Assembly: GCA_025358355.1 (NCBI GenBank)
Contig: JANYJX010000095.1
Location: 1-64,000, forward strand
Length of the DNA: 64,000 nt
Source: Actinomycetes bacterium
GTDB taxonomy: Bacteria > Actinomycetota > Thermoleophilia > Gaiellales > Gaiellaceae
Direction: 5' to 3'
Below, one piece after another: positions 40,809-50,185 of this stretch. The position numbers and the translations under genes were made by a program. The stretch's first letter is position 1, and each line of letters begins with the position of its first letter. Below the pieces are notes generated by a model. That model searched no databases, was not told where the DNA came from, and worked only from the letters and a program-made list of their open reading frames with translations.

Positions 40809-42263
40809 ATGAGGGCTCGGATCTTGGCAGAGGAGAACCGGAAGTGGTGGACGCTCGCGTCGGTGGCGTTCGCGTTGTTCATGATCATGCTCGACAACAC
40901 GGTCGTGAACGTCGCGTTGCCGTCGATCAAGAAGGATCTCGGGATCAGCTTGAGCTCGCTCGAGTGGGTCGTTTCCGGCTATGCGCTGTCGTTCGCGGTT
41001 TTCATGTTGACCGGCGGCAAGCTCGCGGACATGTTCGGCCGCCGGCGGATCTTCGTCATCGGTCTGTTGATCTTCGCGCTCTCGTCGCTCGCGTGCGGGC
41101 TCGCGACCGGCGCTGCCTTCCTGATCATCGCGCGGGTCATCCAGGGAGTCGGCGCGGCGCTGATGCTGCCTGCGACGCTCTCGATCATCACCGCCACCTT
41201 CCCGCCCAAGGAGCGCGGCACCGCGCTCGGCATCTGGGCTGGCGTTTCGGCACTGGCGCTCGCCATCGGGCCGCTCGTCGGCGGGCTGATCTCCGAGCAC
41301 ATCGGCTGGAACTGGATCTTCTACATCAACGTCCCGGTCGGCTTCATCGGCATCGCTGCGGCCCTGCTCGTGATCCGGGAATCGAAGGACACCTCGCACG
41401 AGCAGCGCCTCGATGCGCCCGGCCTGCTCACTTCGGGCGTAGCGTTCTTCGCGTTCGTCTTCACGCTGATCGAATCGAGCCGGTTCGGCTGGACCTCAGC
41501 GACGACGCTCGGGCTGTTCGCACTCGGCGCGCTCGGCATCGCGGCGTTCGTCGCCGTCGAGTCGAAGCAGCGCCTGCCGATGTTCGATCTCGCGCTCTTC
41601 CGCAATGCGACGTTCGTCGGTGCAAACGTCGTCGCGCTGCTCGTGACGCTCGCGATGTTCGGCGTCTTCTTCTACATCTCGCTCTACATGCAGGACATTC
41701 GCCATTACTCGGCGACGCGCGCCGGCGCGACGTTCCTGCCCATGACGCTGCTGATCATCTTCGTCGCGCCGATCGCCGGTCGCTTCTCGGACCGCCTCGG
41801 CTCGCGCGGCCTGATGACGGCTGGTATGAGCTTGACGGGGATCTCGCTGCTCGTCTTCGCCCAGCTCGAGCCGCACTCGTCGTTCTGGGTGATGTTGCCT
41901 GCGCTCATCGTCGGCGGTGCGGGAATGGCTCTTGTGATGACGCCCATGACCGCCGCCGCGATGAGCGCCGTTCCGGTCGACAAGGCCGGCGTCGGCTCGG
42001 GGATGCTGAACACGTTCCGCCAGGTCGGCGGCGCGCTCGGGATCGCGGTGATGGGAGCGATCCTCTCGAACCGCCAGGCAGCGGAGCTTCACGCGGGCGC
42101 GACGCGCGTCGAGGCGTTCATGTCGGGACTCCATGCCGCGCTCTACGTCGGCGCCGGTGTGGCCTTCGGAGCTGCGCTCGTCGCCGCGGTCATGGTTCGC
42201 AGCCATGCGATAGGCCAGACGGCTCCGCGTGACATCGCCGTCGTGGCCGAGGAAGCCGCGTGA
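40809..42263 (+). CDS. DHA2-family MFS drug-efflux-type transporter (EmrB/QacA-like)
   Basis: FMIMLDNTVVNVALPSIKKDL, GGKLADMFGRRRIFVIGL, ~14 TM helices. Confidence 0.92.
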   Translation: MRARILAEENRKWWTLASVAFALFMIMLDNTVVNVALPSIKKDLGISLSSLEWVVSGYALSFAVFMLTGGKLADMFGRRRIFVIGLLIFALSSLACGLATGAAFLIIARVIQGVGAALMLPATLSIITATFPPKERGTALGIWAGVSALALAIGPLVGGLISEHIGWNWIFYINVPVGFIGIAAALLVIRESKDTSHEQRLDAPGLLTSGVAFFAFVFTLIESSRFGWTSATTLGLFALGALGIAAFVAVESKQRLPMFDLALFRNATFVGANVVALLVTLAMFGVFFYISLYMQDIRHYSATRAGATFLPMTLLIIFVAPIAGRFSDRLGSRGLMTAGMSLTGISLLVFAQLEPHSSFWVMLPALIVGGAGMALVMTPMTAAAMSAVPVDKAGVGSGMLNTFRQVGGALGIAVMGAILSNRQAAELHAGATRVEAFMSGLHAALYVGAGVAFGAALVAAVMVRSHAIGQTAPRDIAVVAEEAA

Positions 42264-42856
42264 AACCTGCGGGAGCGCGGCTGCCGGCCGGCGAACGACG
42301 CTCATCGCTCGTCGACGCTGCGCTGCGCGTCTTCTCGACCGGCAGCTACAGCGGTGCGACGACGGCTCAGATCGCGCGAGAGGCAGGAGTCTCGGAGCCG
42401 ATCCTCTACCGTCATTTCGCCTCGAAGAAGGAGCTCTATTTCGCCTGCCTCGACGAGGCGTGGCGGCGGCTCGAGAGCCTGTTCGATGCGAAGGTCGCCG
42501 AGCTCGGCCCGGTCGAGGCGTGGCGAGCGCTCGGCCCGTCGGCGATGCGAGAGCTCAAGGAGCTGATGCCGATTCTCTGGTTGCAGGCGGTGACCGAGGC
42601 GGGCGAGGACGAGGAGATCCGCAGCTACGTCCGGCTCCACATGCGGCGGGTGCACGACTACTTCGCCGACGCGTTCAGGCTGGTTCAGGACGCGGGCGAG
42701 ATCCCGGCTGACCGCGACATAAACGCCGAGGCCTGGACCTTTATCGCCGGCAGCCTGCTCGCCGCTACGGCCGATCGCCTCGGCGGTCCGCTCACCGCCG
42801 ACGAGTTCGCTGCGATCAAGACGCAGCGACGCCGCTGGCTCTTCGGCACCGGCTGA
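42260..42856 (+). CDS. TetR-family regulator
   Basis: LVDAALRVFSTGSYSGATTAQIAREAGVSEPILYRHFASKKELYFACL; GTGA overlap with MFS gene. Confidence 0.92.
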   Translation: MKPAGARLPAGERRSSLVDAALRVFSTGSYSGATTAQIAREAGVSEPILYRHFASKKELYFACLDEAWRRLESLFDAKVAELGPVEAWRALGPSAMRELKELMPILWLQAVTEAGEDEEIRSYVRLHMRRVHDYFADAFRLVQDAGEIPADRDINAEAWTFIAGSLLAATADRLGGPLTADEFAAIKTQRRRWLFGTG

Positions 42857-42873
42857 AGAACGACTCCAGAAAA

Positions 42874-42910
42874 GGAAACGTCCCCGGCTGCGGCTTCCGG
42901 GGACGTTTCC
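42874..42910 (+). terminator. Strong intrinsic terminator hairpin
   Basis: GGAAACGTCCCCGG-N9-CCGGGGACGTTTCC perfect 14-bp stem. Confidence 0.85.
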
Positions 42911-43071
42911 AACGAGGCGGTGTGCTGACTTCCGAGAGAGTGCAGTCCGTGACTCTGCGGCCCAACCACGTACTCCGGTCTCTCTGTGATGCCTGCCCCG
43001 CCTCCCGCATCGGTCTGGCGTTGACCAGTGCGAGGTTCGTGTCGCCGACACTAAAGGCCATGTCTTAAAAA

Positions 43072-43091
43072 GTCAAGTAGCTCAGTCAAGT
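43072..43091. promoter_or_regulatory. Direct repeats upstream of XRE-TPR gene
   Basis: GTCAAGT-agctca-GTCAAGT in an AT-rich stretch. Confidence 0.45.
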
Positions 43092-43138
43092 GATTTGCGA
43101 TATCTTGCACTTCACTATGGGGCGGCGGGGGCATCGCG

Positions 43139-44476
43139 ATGACTGACCTGATCCCTGGGGTCGGCGCGGATTCGGCCAATAAGTCGATGGGAATCCGCCT
43201 TCGCACGCTCCGCGTCACCGCTGGATTGACCCAAACCGAGCTTGCGGGCGACCGTTGCTCGAAGGAGTACGTCAGCCAGATCGAGCGTGGCAAGACCCGC
43301 CCGACGGCCGAGACGATCGAGTGGCTTGCGGCCCGTCTCGACATCGCACCTTCGTTCCTCGAGACAGGCGTCTCGACGGATGTGCGCAACCGGCTCGAGG
43401 CGACGCTTGCGCGCGCGGAGGCGCTCAGCGAGGCGCATCGGTTCGACGAAGCTGCCGCGGCCTTTGCGGACACGAGGGATGAGGTCGGCTCCTCGGGCAG
43501 CATCGAGCTCGAGGTTCGGGCGCTCTCCGGTGAGGCGTGGGCGCGGATGGAGCTCGGTGAGGTCCGCAAGGCGATCTCGCTGCTCCAGCGCGCGCATCTT
43601 GCCGTTGAGGCGCCGGAGTTCAACGATGTCGATCGGGCGGACATCCTCTTCCGGCTCGGCGTCAGCCGCTACAAGCTCGCGAGCATTGCGACCGCGGTTG
43701 GGCTCCTCGACCAAGCGTTGACGTTGGCCGAGCGCTCGGAGCTTCCCTGCGATCTGCTTCGCGCGGACATTCTCGGCTGGCGCTCGCGTTGTCGCCGCCA
43801 CCAGCGTGACTTCGAGGCTGCGCGCGAGGATGTCGAGCGCGCGCTTGAGCTTGCGCAGGCGATGGACGATCGCCGCGCGATCGCGAACGCGTACTACCAG
43901 GCCTCCCTCGTGACCGAGCGGATGGGCCATTCGATCGCGTCGCGCAACTACGCGCAGCGGGCGAAGGCGCTCTACGAGGAGCTGAACGATCGGCGTGCAG
44001 TCGGCCGGTTGACGCAGAACCTCGGCGGGCTTCACCTTCTTCTTGGCAAGCCGACCGAGGCGATCGAGCAGCTCAAGGCTGCGTTCACGATCGCCGTCGA
44101 ATCGGACTCCAAGCCGGATGCTGCACAGGCACTCGGCAACCTCGGGACGGTCCATCTTCATCTCGAGGAATTCGACGCGGCCGACGACTATGCGCGGCGC
44201 GCGCTCGAGCTGTTCGAAGACCGCGAGGACTATCTTCAAGAAATCGGCCAGGCGCATGTTGTGCTCGGGCGTTCACTGATGGAGCGCGAGCGGCTGGACG
44301 AGGCGGGGGAGTGCTTCAGGGCTGCCGACTCAAGTTTTGAGCGACTTGGGTCGATCAGCTACAGAGCGGGGGCGTGGGTCGCGTTGGGTGACCTTGCGAG
44401 TCGTCGTGGGGACGACCGTGAGGCGGCGCGGCTGTATCGCAATGCGGCGGCGACGCTGCAAGACATCCGCTTCTAG
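43139..44476 (+). CDS. XRE HTH-TPR transcriptional regulator
   Basis: RLRTLRVTAGLTQTELAGDRCSKEYVSQIERGKTRPTAETIEWLA, followed by ~8 TPR-like repeats. Confidence 0.92.
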   Translation: MTDLIPGVGADSANKSMGIRLRTLRVTAGLTQTELAGDRCSKEYVSQIERGKTRPTAETIEWLAARLDIAPSFLETGVSTDVRNRLEATLARAEALSEAHRFDEAAAAFADTRDEVGSSGSIELEVRALSGEAWARMELGEVRKAISLLQRAHLAVEAPEFNDVDRADILFRLGVSRYKLASIATAVGLLDQALTLAERSELPCDLLRADILGWRSRCRRHQRDFEAAREDVERALELAQAMDDRRAIANAYYQASLVTERMGHSIASRNYAQRAKALYEELNDRRAVGRLTQNLGGLHLLLGKPTEAIEQLKAAFTIAVESDSKPDAAQALGNLGTVHLHLEEFDAADDYARRALELFEDREDYLQEIGQAHVVLGRSLMERERLDEAGECFRAADSSFERLGSISYRAGAWVALGDLASRRGDDREAARLYRNAAATLQDIRF

Positions 44477-44492
44477 GAAGGAGGCTCCCCAT

Positions 44493-44540
44493 ATGAAGGC
44501 TCGCCTGATCCTTCATCGCAGTTGGACCGACGGCCACTAG
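44493..44540 (+). CDS. Candidate 15-aa micropeptide MKARLILHRSWTDGH
   Basis: ATG 8 nt after AAGGAGG (44478-44484), 16 nt downstream of the XRE-TPR stop; too short for the ORF track. Confidence 0.55.
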   Translation: MKARLILHRSWTDGH

Positions 44541-44574
44541 CCGCCGAGAGAGCTGTGGCTAGACTCGGGCGCGG

Positions 44575-45501
44575 ATGTTGCGCCCTGTTGTGGCCCTTCG
44601 CGCCCTGAGCTGCACGCTGCTTGCCGGGCTTCTGCTTGCTGGCTGTGGCAGCTCAGGGCGTTCTTCTTCTGACGCCGGATCCACTCTGAAGGCTCTGGCT
44701 GGGAAGGCGCCGATCGCGGTCGTGCCGGGCACGGAAGACTTCCAGCCGGGACGCAACCGCTTCTCGTTCTTGATCATCGATCCCCAGTCGCGGCCGATCT
44801 CGACCCCGACCGCCAACGTGTGGGTGGCGACGAGCCTCACCGCGGTCCCGTTCGAGCAGACGACCGCGCGGAGTGAGCCCGTTGGTGTGGCCAGCGGCGC
44901 GAAGGCTCCCGTCGGCTCGATCTACGTGACACACGTCAACCTGCCAAAGCCCGGGAAGTACTGGCTACTCGCCGTCCCGAACGGCGCCTCGGGGTCGGTG
45001 CGCGCGCTCGCCAATCTGGTCGTTCCGGCGAAGCGCACTGCCGCGCCGTGGGTCGGCGATCGGGCTGTTCCGTCTGATACGCCGACGCTTGCGAGCGTCG
45101 GCGGCAAGCTCGCCGCGGTCAGCACGGCGACGCATCCTGACCCGCGGCTCTACCAGATCTCCGTCGCCCAGGCGATGGCGGCCCACGTGCCGTTTGTCGT
45201 TAGCTTCGCGACGCCGAAGTTCTGCACGAGTCGGACGTGCGGGCCGGTCGTCGATGTCGTCGATGCGGTCGCCAAGAAGCTCGCGGCGACTCCGGTGCGC
45301 TTCATCCACGTTGAGATCTACAACGGCAACGATCCCGCCGAGGGCTTCAATCGTTGGGTGGACAAGGAATGGCGCCTACCGACCGAGCCGTTCACGTTCG
45401 TTGTCGATCGGCGGGGCATCATCCGTGCGAAGCTCGAAGGTGCGTTCTCGGTCGCGGAGCTCGAAAGCACGGTCCGCGCTCAGCTACTGCGCCACGCATA
45501 A
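44575..45501 (+). CDS. Lipoprotein with C-terminal thioredoxin-like region
   Basis: Lipobox LLLAGC; VPFVVSFATPKFCTSRTCGPVVDVVD...FTFVVDRRGIIRAKLEG. Confidence 0.75.
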   Translation: MLRPVVALRALSCTLLAGLLLAGCGSSGRSSSDAGSTLKALAGKAPIAVVPGTEDFQPGRNRFSFLIIDPQSRPISTPTANVWVATSLTAVPFEQTTARSEPVGVASGAKAPVGSIYVTHVNLPKPGKYWLLAVPNGASGSVRALANLVVPAKRTAAPWVGDRAVPSDTPTLASVGGKLAAVSTATHPDPRLYQISVAQAMAAHVPFVVSFATPKFCTSRTCGPVVDVVDAVAKKLAATPVRFIHVEIYNGNDPAEGFNRWVDKEWRLPTEPFTFVVDRRGIIRAKLEGAFSVAELESTVRAQLLRHA

Positions 45502-45503
45502 GG

Positions 45504-45532
45504 CGACGGCCGCCAGGGGGTGGCGGCCGTCG
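45504..45532 (+). terminator. Terminator hairpin
   Basis: CGACGGCCGCCA-GGGGG-TGGCGGCCGTCG followed by TGTCTT. Confidence 0.8.
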
Positions 45533-45631
45533 TGTCTTCAGGGGAAGCAGAGAACCTCGAGGGAGAGTTCTCCGCTTGCCAGATTCGGCGGCGCTGCGGC
45601 GATTCCTGTGTCGCTACGTAGACTCGCTGGC

Positions 45632-46660
45632 GTGACCAGCCAGGCGGTTCCGCTGACGTCGCTCGCTCGTGCGGGCGGCTGCGCAGCGAAGTATTCGGCG
45701 GCGCGGCTCGAGACGCTACTCGCCGGGCTCGTCCCGGCCGAGGCTGAGGATCTGCTCGTCGGGCTGAACCCGGCCGACGACGCCGCCGTCTACCGGCTCG
45801 ACGACGAGCGGGCGCTCGTGTTCACCGTCGACTTCTTCCCGCCCGTTGTCGACGACCCGCGCGACTTCGGCGCGATCGCCGCGACGAACGCGCTCAACGA
45901 CGTGTTCGCGATGGGTGGTGTGCCGCTGCTGGCGTTGTCGATCACGGCGTTTCCGGAGGAGTTGCCGACTGAGGTTCTCGGCGAGATCCTCGCCGGCGCC
46001 AACGAGGTCGTGCGCGCCGCGGGGGCGATCCTTGCCGGTGGCCACACTATTCGCGACGCCGAGCCCAAGTACGGCTTGGCGGTCGTGGGCACTGTCCACC
46101 CTTTAGGAATCTGGCCGAAGAGTGGTGCCCAGGCTGGCGTTGCGCTGTTCCTAACCAAGCCGCTTGGCACGGGCCTCGTGTTGCAGGCGCAGCGGGACGG
46201 GATCGCGCCGGAAGGTGCGCTCGCCGAGGCGGTGGCCGCGATGCGGACGCTGAACCGCGACGCGGCCGACGTTCTGCGCCCGTTTTCGCCGAATGCCGTC
46301 ACTGACGTGACGGGCTTCGGGTTGCTCGGGCACGCGCACGAGGTTGCTTTGCGCAGCGGCGTGCGACTCGTTCTCGACGCGGCCGCGCTGCCCGCGTTGC
46401 CGGGCGCCCTCGAGCTCGGGGACGCAGGCGTCCGTACCGGCGGAGATCGTCGCAACCGGGAGTTCGCCGAGCCGCACTGCACCGTTACGTGCAGCGAAGC
46501 GATCGAGGCGCTGGCGCACGATCCGCAGACCGCCGGCGGGCTCTTGATCTCGCTGCCGGCAGCGAAAGGAGCCGTGCTGGAGGCGAGCTTTGCTGCCGCC
46601 GGCCTGTTCCTCGCTCGGATCGGCAGCGTCGAGCCGGGCAGCGGCGTCTCGCTCTCTTGA
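45632..46660 (+). CDS. selD: Selenide, water dikinase (selenophosphate synthetase), Cys form
   Basis: ARAGGCAAKYSA, NPADDAAVYRL, TVDFFPPVVDDPRDFGAIAATNALNDVFAMGG, DVTGFGLLGHAHEV. Confidence 0.95.
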   Translation: MTSQAVPLTSLARAGGCAAKYSAARLETLLAGLVPAEAEDLLVGLNPADDAAVYRLDDERALVFTVDFFPPVVDDPRDFGAIAATNALNDVFAMGGVPLLALSITAFPEELPTEVLGEILAGANEVVRAAGAILAGGHTIRDAEPKYGLAVVGTVHPLGIWPKSGAQAGVALFLTKPLGTGLVLQAQRDGIAPEGALAEAVAAMRTLNRDAADVLRPFSPNAVTDVTGFGLLGHAHEVALRSGVRLVLDAAALPALPGALELGDAGVRTGGDRRNREFAEPHCTVTCSEAIEALAHDPQTAGGLLISLPAAKGAVLEASFAAAGLFLARIGSVEPGSGVSLS

Positions 46661-46680
46661 GCACGCCTAGACTGGACGGC

Positions 46681-47598
46681 GTGGAGTCGGTGTTCGCTCG
46701 GGTGCGTGCGCGAGAGGTTTCGGCGGCGCACTTCCTGCGGCTCGCGACCGCTTCGGTTGTCTCGTTCTACGTCGTTGTCACGTCGGGCGCCGTCGTCCGG
46801 CTGACGGCATCCGGGCTCGGCTGCGACAACTGGCCGCGCTGCGGCTCGACGCCTTTCCCGGAGAAGGGCGGCCATGCGTTCATTGAGTTCGGGAATCGTG
46901 TCGTTGCCTTCTGCGCGATCGTTGTCGCGCTCGTCACCTGGCTCGCGGCACGGCAAGTTCGCGGCCTTGCTCCCGGCGCTCGTCGAGCGGCGCTCGGCGT
47001 CCTCCTCGGTGCGGTCGCCCAGATCCCGCTTGGCGGGATAACGGTGATCTTCAAGCTCCACCCCTTGCTTGTGATGAGTCATTTCCTGCTCGGTCTTGCC
47101 GTCTTTGGGCTGGCGGTGGCGGTCGCGTTGGAGGCGTGGAGCCACGACGCCGGTCGCGGCAAACCCGTGGGGCCACGCTGGTGGAGGCGGATGGTGCTTG
47201 CGGGCCTGCCGGCGTGCTTCGTGCTCGTCGTGTCCGGCGCGATCGTCAGCGCCTCCGGCCCGCACTCCGGCGGGACGAACATTCGGCGGCTCGGCGTCGG
47301 CATCGTCGACGCGGTGTATGTCCATGTGCGGATCGTCGCCGTCTTCAGTATCGGCTTCTTCGTAATCGGCGGGTGGCTCGCGCGGCACCGGAGAGAGGTG
47401 CCCGGCGTCGCGGCGATCGCCGCCGCATTGCTCGCCGTGCTCGTTGCGCAGGGCGTTCTCGGCGAGGTGCAGTACCGCACGCACTTGCCGTGGTGGCTCG
47501 TGCTGATCCACGTATCGCTCGGTGCGGCGATCTGGGGGCTGGCGGTCGCATTTGTCCACGCGATCTGGCGTCCACCCGCCGCGCTCGTGCGTCAGTAA
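46681..47598 (+). CDS. ctaA: Heme A synthase (COX15/CtaA)
   Basis: TSGAVVRLTASGLGCDNWPRCGSTPFP, GEVQYRTHLPWWLVLIHVSLG. Confidence 0.92.
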   Translation: MESVFARVRAREVSAAHFLRLATASVVSFYVVVTSGAVVRLTASGLGCDNWPRCGSTPFPEKGGHAFIEFGNRVVAFCAIVVALVTWLAARQVRGLAPGARRAALGVLLGAVAQIPLGGITVIFKLHPLLVMSHFLLGLAVFGLAVAVALEAWSHDAGRGKPVGPRWWRRMVLAGLPACFVLVVSGAIVSASGPHSGGTNIRRLGVGIVDAVYVHVRIVAVFSIGFFVIGGWLARHRREVPGVAAIAAALLAVLVAQGVLGEVQYRTHLPWWLVLIHVSLGAAIWGLAVAFVHAIWRPPAALVRQ

Positions 47599-47607
47599 GC
47601 TCAGATC

Positions 47608-48507
47608 GTGGAGAGTCCTGACCTTCGGATGTCCGAGCGGCCGACTCTCCGGCGTCCCGTGCTTGTTGCCGCGTTCCAGGGCTGGAACGACGGCGGGCAG
47701 GCTGCAACACTCGCGGGCGGCTATCTGGCGCGGCTGTGGGAGGCCGAGAAGTTCGCCGACATCGACCCGGAAGCGTTTGTCGACTTCCAGGCGACCCGGC
47801 CGCACGTGACCCTCGACGAGGGAATGCAACGGAAGATCGTCTGGCCCGAGAATGCCTTCTACCACGGCCCGATCCCCGGAGCCGACCGCGACGCCATTGT
47901 CCTACTCGGCGTCGAGCCGAACTTCCGCTGGCGCGCGTTCTCCGACGTGATCGTCGGCCTGGCCCGCGAGTTGCAGGTCGAGCTTGTCGTCACGCTCGGT
48001 GCGCTGCTCGCCGATGTGCCGCACACGCGGCCGTCTCCCGTGACTGGTTCGGCGACGGATTCGAAGCTCGTCGAGGAACTCGGCTTGCAGCATTCGCGCT
48101 ACGAGGGCCCGACCGGCATTGTCGGCGTGCTCCACGATGCGTGTCGTGCCGCGGGTATAGCGTCCGTGAGCTTGTGGTCGGCCGTGCCGCATTACGTGTC
48201 GCTCGCGCCGAGCCCGCGTGCTGCGCGGGCGCTGTGCGAGCGCCTGGCGACGCTGATCGGAACGCCGATCGACACCACCGAGCTCGCCGAGGCCGAGGCC
48301 ACGTACGCCGAGCAAGTCTCTGAAGCGGTGTCCACGGACGCCGAGACGCAGTCGTACGTCGAGGAGTTGGAGCGGCGCGCCGACTCGCTCGAGGAACTCG
48401 TCGAGGAGCGCGGCATCCCGTCAGGCGACTCGATCGCCGCCGAGCTGACGCGGTTCCTGCGCGAGCGCGAAGCGAACGGCGATGACGTGCCGCCTAGCCG
48501 AACGTGA
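47608..48507 (+). CDS. PAC2-family protein
   Basis: VLVAAFQGWNDGGQAATLAGGYLA, LVVTLGALLADVPHTRPSPVTG, GPTGIVGVLHDACRAAGI. Confidence 0.92.
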   Translation: MESPDLRMSERPTLRRPVLVAAFQGWNDGGQAATLAGGYLARLWEAEKFADIDPEAFVDFQATRPHVTLDEGMQRKIVWPENAFYHGPIPGADRDAIVLLGVEPNFRWRAFSDVIVGLARELQVELVVTLGALLADVPHTRPSPVTGSATDSKLVEELGLQHSRYEGPTGIVGVLHDACRAAGIASVSLWSAVPHYVSLAPSPRAARALCERLATLIGTPIDTTELAEAEATYAEQVSEAVSTDAETQSYVEELERRADSLEELVEERGIPSGDSIAAELTRFLREREANGDDVPPSRT

Positions 48508-50149
48508 ACGAGTAGGCGAGCACCCCGGGAGTGAAACGCAGCTCGAGCAGGTGCTGGCCGGATCGCTGCGAGTCGACCACGGTGTAGAGCCGGTCACCGG
48601 TGACGTGAACCGCGGTCGTTCGGTGCCCGTCGACGCGCACCGTCATCGTGCCGGTGCCGCCGAGGACGATGTAGACCTTGCTCGCGAGGTACTTCAGCCG
48701 CAGTCGCGAGCCCTGTCCGGCGACGATCCGCTCCTGCTCGATGTTCCAGCTGCCGCCGTAGGCGAGCTCGTTCAGTGCCAGCTTCAGTGGCAGTCGGTAC
48801 GCGTGCAGGCGGTCGGGGACGATGGTCTCGCCCGCGTAGTGCGCGAGCCGAGCGGCGCCGAGGTACGACTCAGGCGTGAGCGAGCCGACCGGCGTCGTGT
48901 CGGCGATTCCCGTCGCGCTCGCCGGCAGGCTGCCTGAGGCCCCACCGAGCAGCGTCCTGATCGCAGCCTCGCTTTTGTCGTAGTCGCCTTCGCCGAAATG
49001 GAATTCGCGGACGCGCCCTTTGCGGTCGACGAGGTACTCCGCCGGCCAGTACTGGTTGCCCCAGGCGTTCCAGGTCCCGTAGCCGTTGTCGATCGCGACG
49101 GGGTAGCGCACGCCGAGCCGGCTCGCATTCGCTTTCACGTTCGACGGGACGTGCTCGAAGGCGAACTCCGGCGTGTGGACGCCGACCACGACGAGCCCAG
49201 CCTTGCGATAGCGCGCGGCCCAGGCCTCGACGTGCGGCAGCGTCCGGAGGCAGTTGATGCACGAGTACGTCCAGAAGTCGACTAGCACGACCTTGCCGCG
49301 AAGGCCGGCGATCGAAAGCGGCTGCGTGTTGAGCCACTGCGTGACGTTTGCGAAGTCCGGCGCCGGGCCGTAGTCGGGCAGGCTGGACGTGTCCGTAGGC
49401 GACGGTGCCGTTGCGGGCTTCGTCGCGGTGAGAGCGTGCGCGCCGGTCAGCTTGCGCAGCTCCTTCGACGCTGGCGTGCTCTGCTCGACCCGATCCTGGA
49501 CGGCTTGCGTGTAGCCGGGGATAAACGTCTGCAGGTTCCGGTCGACGCCGAATGCGATCGCGATTGCGGTGCCGAGGATCAGTACGCCCGACGTGCGGCG
49601 GACGAGCTTCGCGTGCGAGCGGAGTCGTCCCGCGACGCTGCGACCGGCGTAGGCAATCGCGAGCAGCGGCAAAGCAGCGCCGAGCGCGTACGCGAGCGTC
49701 AACAGGATCCCCTCGGCTCCGAGCTTGCTCTTCGCGACGAGAACGGTGATCGCCGCGAGCACCGGCCCTGCGCACGGGACGAAGACGAGCCCGAGGCTCG
49801 CGCCGAGGAGCACGCCGCCGCCGAGGTCTCCCGCGGGACGCCTGCCGAGTCGTTCGAGTGGCCGAGCGACGAGGTCGCCGAGCTGCGGGACGAGCAGCGT
49901 TGCGGCGACGATGACCAGCAGCGCGATCGCGATGCTTCGGAGCAGATCCTGCGGTAGGCCGAGCGCGTTCAGCAGCCAGGCGGCGGCGAGCGTGAAGACG
50001 GTGAAGCTACCGACGAGACCGGCGATGATCGCAATCGGGCGGCGTCCGGTGGCACCGCCGGCGAGCACAATCGGCAGTACTGGCAGAACGCAGGGAGACA
50101 GCGCGGTGACGAGGCCGGCGAGGAAGCCGATGCCGAGCAGGACGAGCAT
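48494..50149 (-). CDS. CcdA-thioredoxin fusion (DipZ-like)
   Basis: FLAGLVTALSPCVLPVLPIVLAGG TM domain; VVLVDFWTYSCINCLRTLPHVEAWA thioredoxin domain; C-terminal beta-rich domain. Confidence 0.92.
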   Translation of the reverse strand: MLVLLGIGFLAGLVTALSPCVLPVLPIVLAGGATGRRPIAIIAGLVGSFTVFTLAAAWLLNALGLPQDLLRSIAIALLVIVAATLLVPQLGDLVARPLERLGRRPAGDLGGGVLLGASLGLVFVPCAGPVLAAITVLVAKSKLGAEGILLTLAYALGAALPLLAIAYAGRSVAGRLRSHAKLVRRTSGVLILGTAIAIAFGVDRNLQTFIPGYTQAVQDRVEQSTPASKELRKLTGAHALTATKPATAPSPTDTSSLPDYGPAPDFANVTQWLNTQPLSIAGLRGKVVLVDFWTYSCINCLRTLPHVEAWAARYRKAGLVVVGVHTPEFAFEHVPSNVKANASRLGVRYPVAIDNGYGTWNAWGNQYWPAEYLVDRKGRVREFHFGEGDYDKSEAAIRTLLGGASGSLPASATGIADTTPVGSLTPESYLGAARLAHYAGETIVPDRLHAYRLPLKLALNELAYGGSWNIEQERIVAGQGSRLRLKYLASKVYIVLGGTGTMTVRVDGHRTTAVHVTGDRLYTVVDSQRSGQHLLELRFTPGVLAYSFTFG

Positions 50150-50185
50150 CGCGTCTCAGGGTAGAGGCGGGATCTTACGACTGGC

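Noticed and set aside
42816-43061. 81-aa minus-strand ORF MAFSVGDTNLALVNARPMREAG...
   Set aside because: Runs across the strong terminator hairpin and into tetR; no clear motif or RBS support, so not called.
45790-47865. 691-aa minus-strand ORF
   Set aside because: Antisense to selD and ctaA, which have strong family motifs on the plus strand.
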